Source: Mesorhizobium sp. WSM4311
Lineage (GTDB): Bacteria; Pseudomonadota; Alphaproteobacteria; Rhizobiales; Rhizobiaceae
Length of the DNA stretch: 64,000 nt
Assembly: GCF_002295115.1 (NCBI RefSeq)
Contig: NZ_NSFV01000009.1
Span: 1-64,000, forward strand
Direction: 5' to 3'
In this document: piece by piece, positions 44,474 through 53,045 of the stretch
Layout: every line of letters begins with the position of its first letter
Numbering within the stretch: the stretch's first letter is position 1
Notes under the pieces: generated by a model
Databases searched by the model: none
Told to the model about the DNA's origin: nothing
The model's input: the letters and a program-made list of their open reading frames with translations, nothing else
Program-made: the position numbers and the translations under genes

Positions 44474-45133
44474 ATGAGCCTTCGTATCAACGACATCGCG
44501 CCGGATTTCACGGCCGAGACCACGCAGGGGACGATCAGCTTTCACGACTGGATCGGTGACGGCTGGGCGATCCTCTTCAGCCACCCGAAGAATTTCACAC
44601 CGGTCTGCACCACCGAGCTCGGCACGATGGCCGGGCTGGAAGGCGAGTTCAAGAAACGCAACGTCAAGATCATCGGCATCTCCGTCGATCCGGTTGCCAG
44701 CCACGACAAATGGCAGGCCGACATCAAGACGGCGACCGGTCAAACGGTGCACTATCCGCTGATCGGCGACAAGGACCTCAAGGTCGCCAAGCTCTACGAC
44801 ATGCTGCCCGCCGGCGCCGGCGAGACCTCGGAAGGCCGCACGCCCGCCGACAACGCCACCGTGCGCTCGGTCTATGTCATAGGGCCGGACAAGAAGATCA
44901 AGCTGGTGCTGACCTATCCGATGACCACCGGCCGCAACTTCGACGAGATCCTGCGCGCGGTCGATTCCATGCAGCTCACCGCCAAGCATCAGGTGGCGAC
45001 GCCGGCAAACTGGAAGCAGGGTGAGGACGTCATCATCACCGCCGCCGTTTCCAACGAGGATGCGATCAAGCGCTTTGGCGCCTTTGACACCATCCTGCCT
45101 TATCTCAGGAAGACCAAACAGCCGTCCGCCTGA
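44474..45133 (+). CDS. 1-Cys peroxiredoxin (Prx6-like)
   Basis: The 219-residue peroxidase reduces hydrogen and organic peroxides. The peroxidatic cysteine is C45 in NFTPVCTTELG; no resolving cysteine in a second CP motif is seen. The C-terminal domain (AVSNEDAIKRFG, then LPYLRKTKQPSA) is of the Prx6 type. The start MSLRINDIAPDFTA is clear. The following MBL gene lies on the same strand after a long imperfect hairpin. Confidence 0.92.
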   Translation: MSLRINDIAPDFTAETTQGTISFHDWIGDGWAILFSHPKNFTPVCTTELGTMAGLEGEFKKRNVKIIGISVDPVASHDKWQADIKTATGQTVHYPLIGDKDLKVAKLYDMLPAGAGETSEGRTPADNATVRSVYVIGPDKKIKLVLTYPMTTGRNFDEILRAVDSMQLTAKHQVATPANWKQGEDVIITAAVSNEDAIKRFGAFDTILPYLRKTKQPSA

Positions 45134-45163
45134 AACGGGGGCGCCGGAACGGTTTTTGCCTTT

Positions 45164-45210
45164 TCCACCCAGGCGGGCCAAGTCATGCTTGACTGGCTCG
45201 CCTGGGTGGA
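45164..45210. repeat. Long imperfect inverted repeat
   Basis: A 12-bp perfect arm (45164-45175 with 45199-45210) continues inward through one mismatch, GCCA/TGGC and one bulge to GTCA/TGAC, giving about 20 paired bases. It lies between the peroxiredoxin and MBL genes without a T tract. Confidence 0.65.
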
Positions 45211-45276
45211 CAACCATGCTCTTGTTGGAGCTTGGCGGAGAAAATCGTTCCTGCTGGCTGGGTTGGGGGGTTCGGG

Positions 45277-46149
45277 TTGGACTTGGCTTTGGCAAAACCT
45301 GAGGTCAGGGGCTTTTACGACAAGCCGACCGGGGCCATTCAGTATGTCGTCACCGATCCGGCGACAAGGCGATGCGCCATCATCGACCCGATCCTCGACT
45401 TCGATGAGAAATCCGGCGCGACGGGAACGAAGAGCGCGGATGCCCTGCTCGATTTCGTCGGGGAGAACGGGCTGGAGATCGAGTGGATCCTCGATACCCA
45501 CCCGCATGCCGACCATTTCTCGGCAGCGCATTATCTGAAACGGAAGACCGGTGCGCAGACCGCGATCGGCAACAGGATCGTCGACGTCCAGAACCTGTGG
45601 AAGGCGATCTACAACTGGCCGGATTTTCCCGCCGACGGTTCGCAGTGGGACAGGTTGTTCAGGGAAGGCGAGACCTTCCTGGTCGGGACAGTCCCGGTCA
45701 AGGTGCTGTTCTCACCCGGACATACGCTGGCCTCGATCACCTATGTGATCGGCAACGCCGCCTTCGTGCACGACACGCTGTTCATGCCCGACAGCGGCAC
45801 GGCGCGAGCGGATTTCCCCGGCGGCAGTGCCGCGCGGCTGTGGCGCTCGATCCAGGACATACTGGCGCTGCCCGATGGGACGCGCGTCTTCGTCGGCCAT
45901 GACTATCAGGCCGGTGGCCGCGAGCCCTTGTGGGAGAGCACGGTTGGCCAGCAGAAGGCCAGCAATATCCATCTCGTTGCCGCGCGCAGCGAAGCCGAAT
46001 TCGTGGCGCTGCGCGAGGCTCGCGACAAGACGTTGCCGATGCCGCGGCTGATCCTGCACGCGCTGCAGGTCAACATGAATGGCGGCCGGCTGCCGGAACC
46101 GGAAGCCAATGGCCGGCGGTATCTGAAATTTCCGCTGGATGCGCTTTGA
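45277..46149 (+). CDS. MBL-fold hydrolase (persulfide dioxygenase-like)
   Basis: The about 290-residue metallo-beta-lactamase fold protein has metal motif THPHADH, a second ligand in SPGHTLASITYV, and FVGHDYQAGGREPLW near the end. It resembles Blh/ETHE1-type proteins that oxidise persulfides. The start is uncertain: TTG codons at 45232, 45277 and 45283 are all possible; no ATG fits. I take 45277. The partner peroxiredoxin gene upstream suggests thiol or sulfide stress. Confidence 0.82.
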   Translation: MDLALAKPEVRGFYDKPTGAIQYVVTDPATRRCAIIDPILDFDEKSGATGTKSADALLDFVGENGLEIEWILDTHPHADHFSAAHYLKRKTGAQTAIGNRIVDVQNLWKAIYNWPDFPADGSQWDRLFREGETFLVGTVPVKVLFSPGHTLASITYVIGNAAFVHDTLFMPDSGTARADFPGGSAARLWRSIQDILALPDGTRVFVGHDYQAGGREPLWESTVGQQKASNIHLVAARSEAEFVALREARDKTLPMPRLILHALQVNMNGGRLPEPEANGRRYLKFPLDAL

Positions 46150-46187
46150 GGCGATCGTGACACCGGCCGAGGTTCACGAAAAAGGCG

Positions 46188-46221
46188 GCGCCAGTTTCCT
46201 GACGCCGCCTTGATGTTTTGT
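46188..46221. terminator. Bidirectional terminator
   Basis: A perfect 9-bp stem AAGGCGGCG (46192-46200) with CGCCGCCTT (46213-46221). On the minus strand five T residues follow (46188-46193), serving rpoH; on the plus strand it ends the MBL transcript. Confidence 0.75.
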
Positions 46222-46234
46222 CGCCGAAGCTGGC

Positions 46235-47146
46235 TTAAGCCGCCGGCTGTGCCTCGATGGTGCGCAGCGCCTGGGTCTGGCGCTTGGCGGCGGCCTTGAC
46301 CGCATCCTGCACCTTCTCGAAGGCGCGCACCTCGATCTGACGCACGCGCTCGCGGCTGATGTCGAACTCGGCCGACAGCTCTTCCAGCGTCAGCGGCTCC
46401 TCGGCGAGGCGACGGGCCTCGAAGATGCGCCGCTCGCGCTCGTTGAGCACGGCAAGAGCGCCTGACAGCATGCCGCGCCGGTTTTCCAGCTCGTCCTGCT
46501 CGATCAGCATCTCTTCCTGGCTTTCGTGGTCATCGACCAGCCAGTCCTGCCATTCGCCGGATTCGCCTTCCGTCGCCCGGATCGGCGCGTTGAGCGAAGC
46601 GTCGCCCGACAGGCGGCGGTTCATCGACACCACCTCTGCCTCGGTAACGTTCAGCCGCGTCGCGATCTCGGTGATCTGGTCGGGCTTGAGGTCGCCGTCA
46701 TCCAGCGCCTGGATCTTGCCCTTCACCTTGCGCAGGTTGAAGAACAGACGCTTCTGGTTGGCGGTCGTGCCCATCTTGACCAGGCTCCACGAGCGCAGGA
46801 TGTACTCCTGGATCGAGGCCTTGATCCACCACATGGCGTAGGTCGCCAGGCGGAAACCGCGCTCGGGTTCGAATTTCTTGACGGCCTGCATCAGGCCGAC
46901 ATTGCCTTCCGAGATCACCTCGCCGATCGGCAGGCCGTAGCCGCGATAGCCCATGGCGATCTTGGCGACGAGCCGCAAATGGCTGGTGACGAGCTTGTGC
47001 GCGGCGGACGTGTCTTCATGCTCGGCATAACGCTTGGCGAGCATGTACTCTTCCTGCGGCTGAAGCATGGGAAAGCGGCGGATTTCTTCCAGGTAGCGGC
47101 TGAGGCCGCCTTCGCCGGAAACAATGCTAGGTAGTGACTGGGCCAT
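46235..47146 (-). CDS. rpoH: RNA polymerase sigma factor RpoH
   Basis: The 303-residue heat-shock sigma factor opens MAQSLPSIVSGEGGLSRYLE with EEIRRFPMLQPQEEYMLAKR (region 1.2). Region 2 follows (VISEGNVGLMQAVKKFEPER, then LATYAMWWIKASIQEYILRS), including the RpoH-box region after it, and region 4 has LEELSAEFDISRERVRQIEV. It directs transcription of chaperone and protease genes. Rhizobia often have two rpoH copies; only one is in view. About 210 bp of spacer upstream separates it from rluD. Confidence 0.96.
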   Translation of the reverse strand: MAQSLPSIVSGEGGLSRYLEEIRRFPMLQPQEEYMLAKRYAEHEDTSAAHKLVTSHLRLVAKIAMGYRGYGLPIGEVISEGNVGLMQAVKKFEPERGFRLATYAMWWIKASIQEYILRSWSLVKMGTTANQKRLFFNLRKVKGKIQALDDGDLKPDQITEIATRLNVTEAEVVSMNRRLSGDASLNAPIRATEGESGEWQDWLVDDHESQEEMLIEQDELENRRGMLSGALAVLNERERRIFEARRLAEEPLTLEELSAEFDISRERVRQIEVRAFEKVQDAVKAAAKRQTQALRTIEAQPAA

Positions 47147-47358
47147 GATAGCGCCCCCTCTCTATTGGAGTGATGCCCCCGAAACGCGGCGGGCATGTGA
47201 CGCGAACACCAAAAGGCTCGCTCGCGACATAAAGGTCTTATACAGGAACAAAACCAGAAACGACAGGCATTTGTTCAACACGAAACAGTGTGTCACGCTG
47301 AAGTGAACAATGCCAGTCAAGTTTTTTGATGGTCGATTTCGAGCTTGTTGATGGCGGG

Positions 47359-48414
47359 TCAGAGATGGCGAAAGCCGCCGACGAGTTCCTCCATGTCCCT
47401 CGGTATCGGCGCCTCGAACCTCATCGTCAGATGGGTATCGGGATGGCGAAATGCAAGGAGCCAGGCATGCAAAGCCTGCCGGGAAAATGCCCTGACCTGA
47501 CTTTTCAGGGGTTCCGGCAGCCGGTTGGCCTTGGTGCGGAAGGCCTGGCCGTAGTCGGGGTCGCCGATGACCGGGTGGCCGATATGGGCCATATGGACAC
47601 GGATCTGGTGGGTCCGGCCGGTTTCCAGCCGGCATTCGACCAGGCTGGCGGTGGCGAATTCCTGCTGTCTTTCGCCGAAACGCTCCTGAACGGCAAAGTG
47701 GGTGACGGCGTGGCGGGCATCGTCGCGGCCTTCCGGCACCACGGCGCGGCGCACCCGGTCGGCGGCGCGGCCAAGCGGCGCATCGACCGTTCCGGTCGGC
47801 CGCTGCGGTATGCCCCAGACCAACGCCAGATAGGCGCGTTCGAGATCGCCGGTCCGGCCGTGATCGGCGAAGGCTTCCGACAGCGCCTTATGGGCGCGGT
47901 CGGTCTTGGCCACCACCATGACGCCGCTGGTCTCCTTGTCGAGGCGGTGGACGATTCCCGGCCGGCGCACCCCGCCAATGCCCGACAGGCTGTCACCGCA
48001 ATGATGGATCAACGCGTTGACCAGCGTGCCGGTCCAGTTGCCGGCGCCGGGATGCACGACCAGTCCCGCCGGCTTGTTGATGACGATCAGCGCGTCGTCC
48101 TCATAAAGCACGTCGAGCGCGATGGCCTCGCCCTGCGGCGCGGCCGGCTCCGGTTCCGGCATGGCGACCGACACGCGTTCGCCCGCGATCATCCTGCGCT
48201 TGGTCTCGTCGGCCGGCTCGCCGTCGACGCTGACGGCGCCTTGCCTGATCAGCATCTGCACGCGGCTGCGCGACATGTCAGGGCCGAGGCTGGCCGCCAG
48301 CCACTGGTCGAGGCGCTGGCCGGCCGCATCCGCGCCCACCACCAGCACCCTCGGCTCGGCCGCGATGAATCGATCCTCTATCAATTCGGGGGCCTGTTCG
48401 TTATGAGCGCTCAT
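47359..48414 (-). CDS. RluD-family 23S rRNA pseudouridine synthase
   Basis: The 351-residue RluA/RluD protein has an N-terminal S4 RNA-binding domain (VGADAAGQRLDQWLAASLG) and the catalytic motif GIVHRLDKETSGVM with D159. The ending GRTHQIRVHMAHIGHPVIGD is typical. It modifies uridines of helix 69 in 23S rRNA by family assignment. The ATG at 48414 is chosen; another at 48441 overlaps the divergent gene. The two genes start almost back to back. Confidence 0.92.
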   Translation of the reverse strand: MSAHNEQAPELIEDRFIAAEPRVLVVGADAAGQRLDQWLAASLGPDMSRSRVQMLIRQGAVSVDGEPADETKRRMIAGERVSVAMPEPEPAAPQGEAIALDVLYEDDALIVINKPAGLVVHPGAGNWTGTLVNALIHHCGDSLSGIGGVRRPGIVHRLDKETSGVMVVAKTDRAHKALSEAFADHGRTGDLERAYLALVWGIPQRPTGTVDAPLGRAADRVRRAVVPEGRDDARHAVTHFAVQERFGERQQEFATASLVECRLETGRTHQIRVHMAHIGHPVIGDPDYGQAFRTKANRLPEPLKSQVRAFSRQALHAWLLAFRHPDTHLTMRFEAPIPRDMEELVGGFRHL

Positions 48415-48439
48415 CGAAAACCGTTCCGGAATATTTGCC

Positions 48440-48823
48440 ATGGCCCGGCCCGATGCCGACGAAGATCAGGAAAAGCCGCTCGACCCCGAGGTCGAAAAGA
48501 TGCGTGGCAAACTCGTCCGCTTCATGGCCATCAATCTCGGCCTGCTGTTGCTGGCTCTTATGGTGGTGATCGCGGCGATTGTCTACAAAGCCCGCAAGGC
48601 ACCGCCGGCAAACCCGCCGCTGGCCGGTGACATCCAGGTACCGGCCGGCGAACCGCTCAGCGGCGACATCGTGCTGCCGGTCGGGGCGAAAGTGGTCAGC
48701 CAGTCGCTGTCCGGCAATCGCGTCTCAATCGACGCCGAGCTTGCCGACGGCGGCCGTGCGATCTTCGTCTATGATATAGCCGAGCGCCGCCTGATCGGGC
48801 AGTTCGCAATTCGCAACAAATGA
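48440..48823 (+). CDS. Single-pass membrane protein, unknown
   Basis: The 127-residue protein has one transmembrane helix (FMAINLGLLLLALMVVIAAI), an acidic N-terminal cytosolic tail and a C-terminal periplasmic domain of about 75 residues (GDIVLPVGAKVVSQSLSGNR). It is divergent from rluD with overlapping upstream regions. The family appears conserved in Rhizobiales beside rluD, but no function is known. Confidence 0.78.
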   Translation: MARPDADEDQEKPLDPEVEKMRGKLVRFMAINLGLLLLALMVVIAAIVYKARKAPPANPPLAGDIQVPAGEPLSGDIVLPVGAKVVSQSLSGNRVSIDAELADGGRAIFVYDIAERRLIGQFAIRNK

Positions 48824-48875
48824 CCGGCAGCAATGCAACAAACAAGTTTGCCGCAGAAATGAACAGGCCTCAGTC

Positions 48876-49283
48876 ATGACTGACTTTGCCGGACATCGTC
48901 GTGTCGCGACCGTGGCGCTGGTCGTCGCCAACTATGACGAGGCGATCGCCTGGTATGTCGGGCGGCTGGGTTTCCTGCTCCTCGAGGATGTCGATCTCGG
49001 CGGCGGCAAGCGCTGGGTTACGGTAGCGCCGGCCAACGGGCAGGGCGCCCGGCTGCTGCTGGCCGAGGCCGCGGATGAGGCGCAAAGGCAAAGCATTGGC
49101 AACCAGACAGGCGGCCGGGTCTTCCTGTTCCTCGAAACCGACGACTTTGCGCGCGACCATGCGGCGATGCTGGAAAAGGGTGTCGAATTCCGCGAGGCGC
49201 CGCGTTTCGAACCCTATGGCACGGTCGCGGTTTTCGCCGATCTGCACGGCAATCTCTGGGACCTGATCGAGCCGAAACGCTAG
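48876..49283 (+). CDS. VOC-family protein
   Basis: The 135-residue glyoxalase/bleomycin-resistance fold protein reads HRRVATVALVVANYDEAIAW, a LGFLLLEDVDLGGGKRWVTV strand pair, and FADLHGNLWDLIEP at the end with a metal ligand. A single VOC module is expected to dimerise. The substrate is not predictable; it lies 52 bp after the membrane protein gene on the same strand. Confidence 0.85.
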   Translation: MTDFAGHRRVATVALVVANYDEAIAWYVGRLGFLLLEDVDLGGGKRWVTVAPANGQGARLLLAEAADEAQRQSIGNQTGGRVFLFLETDDFARDHAAMLEKGVEFREAPRFEPYGTVAVFADLHGNLWDLIEPKR

Positions 49284-49374
49284 GCTTGCGGCCAGCTTTT
49301 CTTGGATGTGGTAAAGCTGGCCAAACCCCAGTTGCTTTTTCCCAGCCATCAGCCTATATCGCCGGTTCTTGAGC

Positions 49375-49449
49375 GCGCCCATCGTCTAGCGGTCAGGACA
49401 CCGCCCTCTCACGGCGGGAACAGGGGTTCGATTCCCCTTGGGCGTACCA
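49375..49449 (+). tRNA. tRNA-Glu (CTC)
   Basis: A 75-nt cloverleaf: acceptor GCGCCCA pairs with TGGGCGT (first pair G-T), the anticodon stem CCGCC/GGCGG holds loop CTCTCAC with anticodon CTC, and the T arm is AGGGG TTCGATT CCCCT. CCA is encoded at the 3' end. It reads GAG codons. Confidence 0.95.
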
Positions 49450-49487
49450 AGAGACTCAATGATTTAGCTGAATGTGGATCAAGACCG

Positions 49488-49860
49488 TCAAGTAACGGTC
49501 AAATATGCTGTCTGGTCGATACCGCTCAGGGGTTGCCCAGGTGGGAACTGCGGGTGGCGGCTAGCGGCCGGCGTCCCCTTCACCGTAACGGCGCGATGGA
49601 TTTCCTCGGTCACGCTGTTGTTGACCTCGACGAGCCGGTGCACCTCATCCTGGATTTTCAAGAGCGCTTCGGCATCCTTGTAGGTCTGCGGCGCCTGCTT
49701 GTCTGAGGCGGCGACCGAAGCCTTTTGGCCAACCATGATTACCGACAAGCAGCACCAGCCGCAAAAATGTCTGCGCGATCCAGGCGATCAGCGTCGCTAC
49801 TCCGACCTGGATGGCAGCCGGCAAGCTGATGGGGGCGATCCCCGCAAAGACATAGCTCAT
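49488..49860 (-). pseudogene. Frameshifted small membrane/coiled-coil gene
   Basis: Two adjoining minus-strand readings appear to be parts of one gene. The upstream part ends in a membrane helix (PAAIQVGVATLIAWIAQTFL then RLVL). A one-base shift near 49752 continues it as LSVIMVGQKASVAASDKQAP and a coiled coil KDAEALLKIQDEVHRLVEVN. The join gives a continuous helix, which supports an original single frame. The 5' end may extend upstream to about 49935. A sequencing error is the alternative to a broken gene. No family is recognised. Confidence 0.45.
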
Positions 49861-49980
49861 GCCCGTGAGGTGAGGTCCGACCTTCTCGCGGCTGATACTG
49901 GAAACACAAGTCGGCCACGCGCCTAACCTGGCGCTTTAGCCGGCCGACGGTGAAGCGGGCAGATGCCCAATGGACTACCT

Positions 49981-50286
49981 CTAATAGTACCTGTGGTGGT
50001 GGTGGTAATAGTGCCTATGGTGATAGTAGTGTCTATGGTGGTAATAGTACCGTTGCGGGTAGTAGTAGCGGTGGTAGTACCTGTGGTGGTATCGGTAGTA
50101 TGGGCGATATGGCGCGTAGTACGGGTCATCGTAGTACGGACCGCTATAGCGATAGGGGAACGGGAACCCTCCGAAACCACCATAATAGCCGCCAAAGGGC
50201 GAGAAGAGGAACTGCGCCTGGGTCGGAGAAGCGACGGCTGCTGTGGTAGCAAACGCGAGCACGGATACGAGTATCAGCTTCCTCAC
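49981..50286 (-). CDS. Secreted Tyr/His-rich protein
   Basis: The 101-residue protein has a signal peptide (VRKLILVSVLAFATTAAVAS, cut near AQA) and a mature part of almost only Gly, Pro, Tyr, His and Arg. Pro/Tyr repeats come first, then a C-terminal run of YYHHRH units. The GTG at 50286 is chosen because GGAGGT precedes it; an ATG four codons earlier is formed by the ribosome site itself. Similar His/Tyr-rich proteins can bind metals or pack into the envelope; this is inference. No family recognised. Confidence 0.72.
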   Translation of the reverse strand: MRKLILVSVLAFATTAAVASPTQAQFLFSPFGGYYGGFGGFPFPYRYSGPYYDDPYYAPYRPYYRYHHRYYHRYYYPQRYYYHHRHYYHHRHYYHHHHRYY

Positions 50287-50508
50287 GGTTACCTCCATCG
50301 GTTCGATCGTAAATAACGCGAACGCCGGTCGAATCGTTCCTTTCCTTATGCTCAGTAGGTTCCAGGTGAATCGCCTCCATCACGTCGCTCACCTTGCGCG
50401 AGGAAGGCACAGGGATGATGATGACAGCCCGCAGCGCTTCCCCGGTCGTATCGATCGAACAAGACCTGCGCCGACTTCCAAGGGCCTGTCAAAATAGATG
50501 TTGCCTCC

Positions 50509-50898
50509 ATGATCGACACACCCAAGCGTCAGGATCCCGATGAGACCAACGAGCCGGGTTTCCAGGCGACCGAGGCGCGCAGAGTTCCCTTGCCGGTCGG
50601 CTACCGACAGGGTGTGATCTCCGCCATCACCGTATTGCTCGGGTTTTCGCTTCTTTTCCTGCGCTATTGGAATTTCGAAGCTGATGGCGGATGGACGACG
50701 GCCTCGATCCTGGCGACGCTCCTGCTCGCCCTGGCCATCGTCCTCCAACTCGTCGCATTGTGGCGTTCGCTGCTCCCGCGCGACGACGACGAACCGGTCT
50801 ACCAGGTCACGCTGCGCTGGTTCCTCGCCTCGATCATCGCTCTCCTTGCGGGCGTGCTGCTTGCCGGGCTGACTGCTTCGCACGTCTTCAATCCTTGA
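50509..50898 (+). CDS. Three-helix membrane protein, unknown
   Basis: The 129-residue protein has an N-terminal polar tail and three hydrophobic helices (VISAITVLLGFSLLFLRYW, ASILATLLLALAIVLQLVAL, FLASIIALLAGVLLAGLTAS). No motif is recognised. The start MIDTPKRQDPDETNEP is the only good one. It stands alone. Confidence 0.7.
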   Translation: MIDTPKRQDPDETNEPGFQATEARRVPLPVGYRQGVISAITVLLGFSLLFLRYWNFEADGGWTTASILATLLLALAIVLQLVALWRSLLPRDDDEPVYQVTLRWFLASIIALLAGVLLAGLTASHVFNP

Positions 50899-51300
50899 TC
50901 GGGGGGCTCATTCCGGGCTGCTCGACCATCGGCTTTTGCGCCGCAAGGTCGTGCAGGCGAATGCACGGAAAAGCCCCGCCGACCGGGAGTCAAGCGGGGC
51001 CCTTGGAGTAGCCGCAAAAGGGGACTGGCTTCGGACTACTCATAGATCCGTAGGATCATTTTTCAATGTAGTCCTCAAGATGAGATGCCGCATCGGCCGA
51101 ATAGATGAAGGAAACAGCCTTATCCAAATTTCAAGGCGATATCGCCGTCCTGCAACGATGGGACCTGCGGCTTCTGGCGCGGCGGGGCCGATTGCATTAG
51201 CATCACGTCATGGATTTCGAGGGCACGGCTCAGGCGGCGCGCAGAACGCCTAGTGCCAGGCAGATCCTGACGACCAATCGATGCCGCGGGGAGAAGGCCA
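50899..51300. other. Intergenic region, hairpin present
   Basis: No gene is supported. A GCCCCGC (50973-50979) / GCGGGGC (50994-51000) hairpin lies here; a T tract exists only on the minus strand (A at 50969-50972). A 12-bp palindrome GGCGATATCGCC is at 51135-51146. The VOC gene downstream has GGGGAG about 7 nt before its ATG. Confidence 0.45.
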
Positions 51301-51882
51301 ATGCAGAAACTGCAAGCACAAGGCGTCCACCACATCACCCTTGTCGGCGCCGGGCGCCGGACCTCGATCGATTTCTGGGAAGGCGTGCTCGGCATGCCTT
51401 TCGTCTTCGAGCAGCCCAACCTCGACAAGGCCAGCGAGAGCCATCTCTATTTCGATCCGGGCGACGGCCGGCTGATCACCATCTTCACCGATGAAAGCCG
51501 CGTGCCGCTGAAGCGGCGCACGCCGACCGATCCGGGCTGCGTCCACCACATCGCGTTCGCGGTGTCGCGGGTCACCTTCCTGCAGGCGGTCGCCCGGCTC
51601 GACGAGCGCGGCATCAAGCACAGCGGCGTCAAGGATCGCGGCTTCATGGATTCGATCTATTTCGAGGATCCGCTTGGCCTTTTGATCGAACTCGCGTCCT
51701 ACCGCTTCGAACCGCCGGCGGGTTTCACTCATGCCGATGTGCTGATGCAGGCGCACAGGCTGCGTGTCGGGCGCGGCGACTACAATATCGCCGAGGTGCA
51801 TCTTGCGGACGCGATCCAGGCGCTTGTCGAGAGCTCCCGCGCGACCTTGTCGGATGACCGGGCGCCGAAGAATCCATACTGA
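51301..51882 (+). CDS. VOC-family (glyoxalase-like) protein
   Basis: The 193-residue protein begins QGVHHITLVGAGRRTSIDFW with the first metal ligand, then VHHIAFAVSRVTFLQAVARL and IYFEDPLGLLIELASY with two more. This is one half of the ring-cleaving dioxygenase pattern, with a C-terminal extension of about 55 residues. The substrate is unknown. It is 29 bp from the GST-like gene and likely co-transcribed. Confidence 0.83.
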   Translation: MQKLQAQGVHHITLVGAGRRTSIDFWEGVLGMPFVFEQPNLDKASESHLYFDPGDGRLITIFTDESRVPLKRRTPTDPGCVHHIAFAVSRVTFLQAVARLDERGIKHSGVKDRGFMDSIYFEDPLGLLIELASYRFEPPAGFTHADVLMQAHRLRVGRGDYNIAEVHLADAIQALVESSRATLSDDRAPKNPY

Positions 51883-51911
51883 CGGCCAACGAAACAAAGG
51901 GAGGACAAAAA

Positions 51912-52787
51912 ATGGCAAAGACAGTGACCAAGAGTGCTGGGAAATCGGCTGCCAAGGCAAAGGCAAAAGCGAAGCCGGCGGTGAAGGCAGCCGCAAAGGC
52001 TGCGCCGAAGGTGGCCGCGAAAGCCGCGGCAAAACCGGCGGCGCAAAAGTCGGCGGCCAAGACCGCCAAGGCCAAGTTGGCGAAAAAGCCGGCGTTGAAG
52101 CTCAGCATGCTGAAGCCGAGCGTCAACAACATGACGGTGCGGGTGTTTGCTCGCGCGGCCGGCTTCGACGCCGCCGAGACCGACGCCTGGGGCCACACGC
52201 GTTCGCCCGAATATCTGGCGCGCAATCCGGCGCATCTGACGCCGATGATCGAGGACAAGGGGTTGCCCAGGGGCGTGCTCTGGGAAAGCTGCGCCATCAT
52301 GCAGTATCTCGCCAACAAGCACGGGCTGGAGAAATTCTATCCCAAGGCGCCGGCCAGACGGGCGATGATCGACAGCGCCATGTTCTATCTGATCGGCACG
52401 CTCTACCCCTATGTGGCGCGCGCCACCTATCCGGCGCTGGGTTTCCCGCAATATGCCGGCGAGGTCGGCCACAGCGATGCCCATCCCGACAAGAAGTCGG
52501 AAGCGCAGAAGGCCGCGATGGCGGCGATCGCCGAGCCGCTGGAGGTCTTCCACAGCTTCTTCAGGGACGGCAAGCCGTTCATCGGCGGTACGAACCCGTC
52601 GATCGCCGACATAAGGCTGGCGGCGACTCTCGAATTCCTGGCGGTCATCGACTACCCGCTGCCCAAATGGGCGCAGGAGTACATGGCGGCCATCGAGAAG
52701 AAGCTCGGCAAGGCCTATGCCGAGCCGGCCGGCGACGTGCGCGGCTATATCGCCTATGTGCGGTCGCAGGCGAAGGCTTCAGCTTAA
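51912..52787 (+). CDS. GST-family protein with Lys/Ala-rich N-terminal tail
   Basis: The 291-residue protein has a GST fold (about residues 70-290). The N-terminal thioredoxin part is SMLKPSVNNMTVRVFARAAG and the helical part carries FIGGTNPSIADIRLAATLEF. The first about 63 residues are almost purely Lys and Ala, like a histone H1-type tail (AKAKAKPAVKAAAKAAPKVA). GGGAGGA lies 7 nt before the ATG. The tail may bind DNA or polyanions. The fusion is unusual for GST proteins. Confidence 0.83.
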   Translation: MAKTVTKSAGKSAAKAKAKAKPAVKAAAKAAPKVAAKAAAKPAAQKSAAKTAKAKLAKKPALKLSMLKPSVNNMTVRVFARAAGFDAAETDAWGHTRSPEYLARNPAHLTPMIEDKGLPRGVLWESCAIMQYLANKHGLEKFYPKAPARRAMIDSAMFYLIGTLYPYVARATYPALGFPQYAGEVGHSDAHPDKKSEAQKAAMAAIAEPLEVFHSFFRDGKPFIGGTNPSIADIRLAATLEFLAVIDYPLPKWAQEYMAAIEKKLGKAYAEPAGDVRGYIAYVRSQAKASA

Positions 52788-52871
52788 GGATTCGTTAACC
52801 AAAGCCCTGTCTACTGGCGGGAATTCACCGCGCGACCACGGATGTACTGGCGCATTATCGGTGGAAGGAAA

Positions 52872-52896
52872 GGTCGGCTCCGTGCCGGCCTTTTTT
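52872..52896 (+). terminator. Terminator after GST gene
   Basis: A 7-bp stem (52872-52878 with 52884-52890, one G-T pair) and a 5-nt loop is followed by six T residues. Confidence 0.75.
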
Positions 52897-53045
52897 GCTT
52901 TTTCGGACCCCATGCCGGGACCTCGCGCGGCGATGATAGGGCCGCGCCGGAACGTCAACTTTTCGCGTCGGGATATTGTCATCGCCGACGTTGCCTCTAA
53001 CATCCCGTTGAGCGGATCCGGCTTGGAATAAGATGAGGGCTTGCG

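Noticed and set aside
49950..50249. Plus-strand Gly/Ser-rich reading opposite the Tyr/His-rich gene
   Set aside because: It is the complement of the low-complexity repeat; the minus strand has signal peptide and ribosome site.
51135..51146. 12-bp palindrome GGCGATATCGCC
   Set aside because: Short enough to occur by chance in 64 kb and not placed at a promoter.
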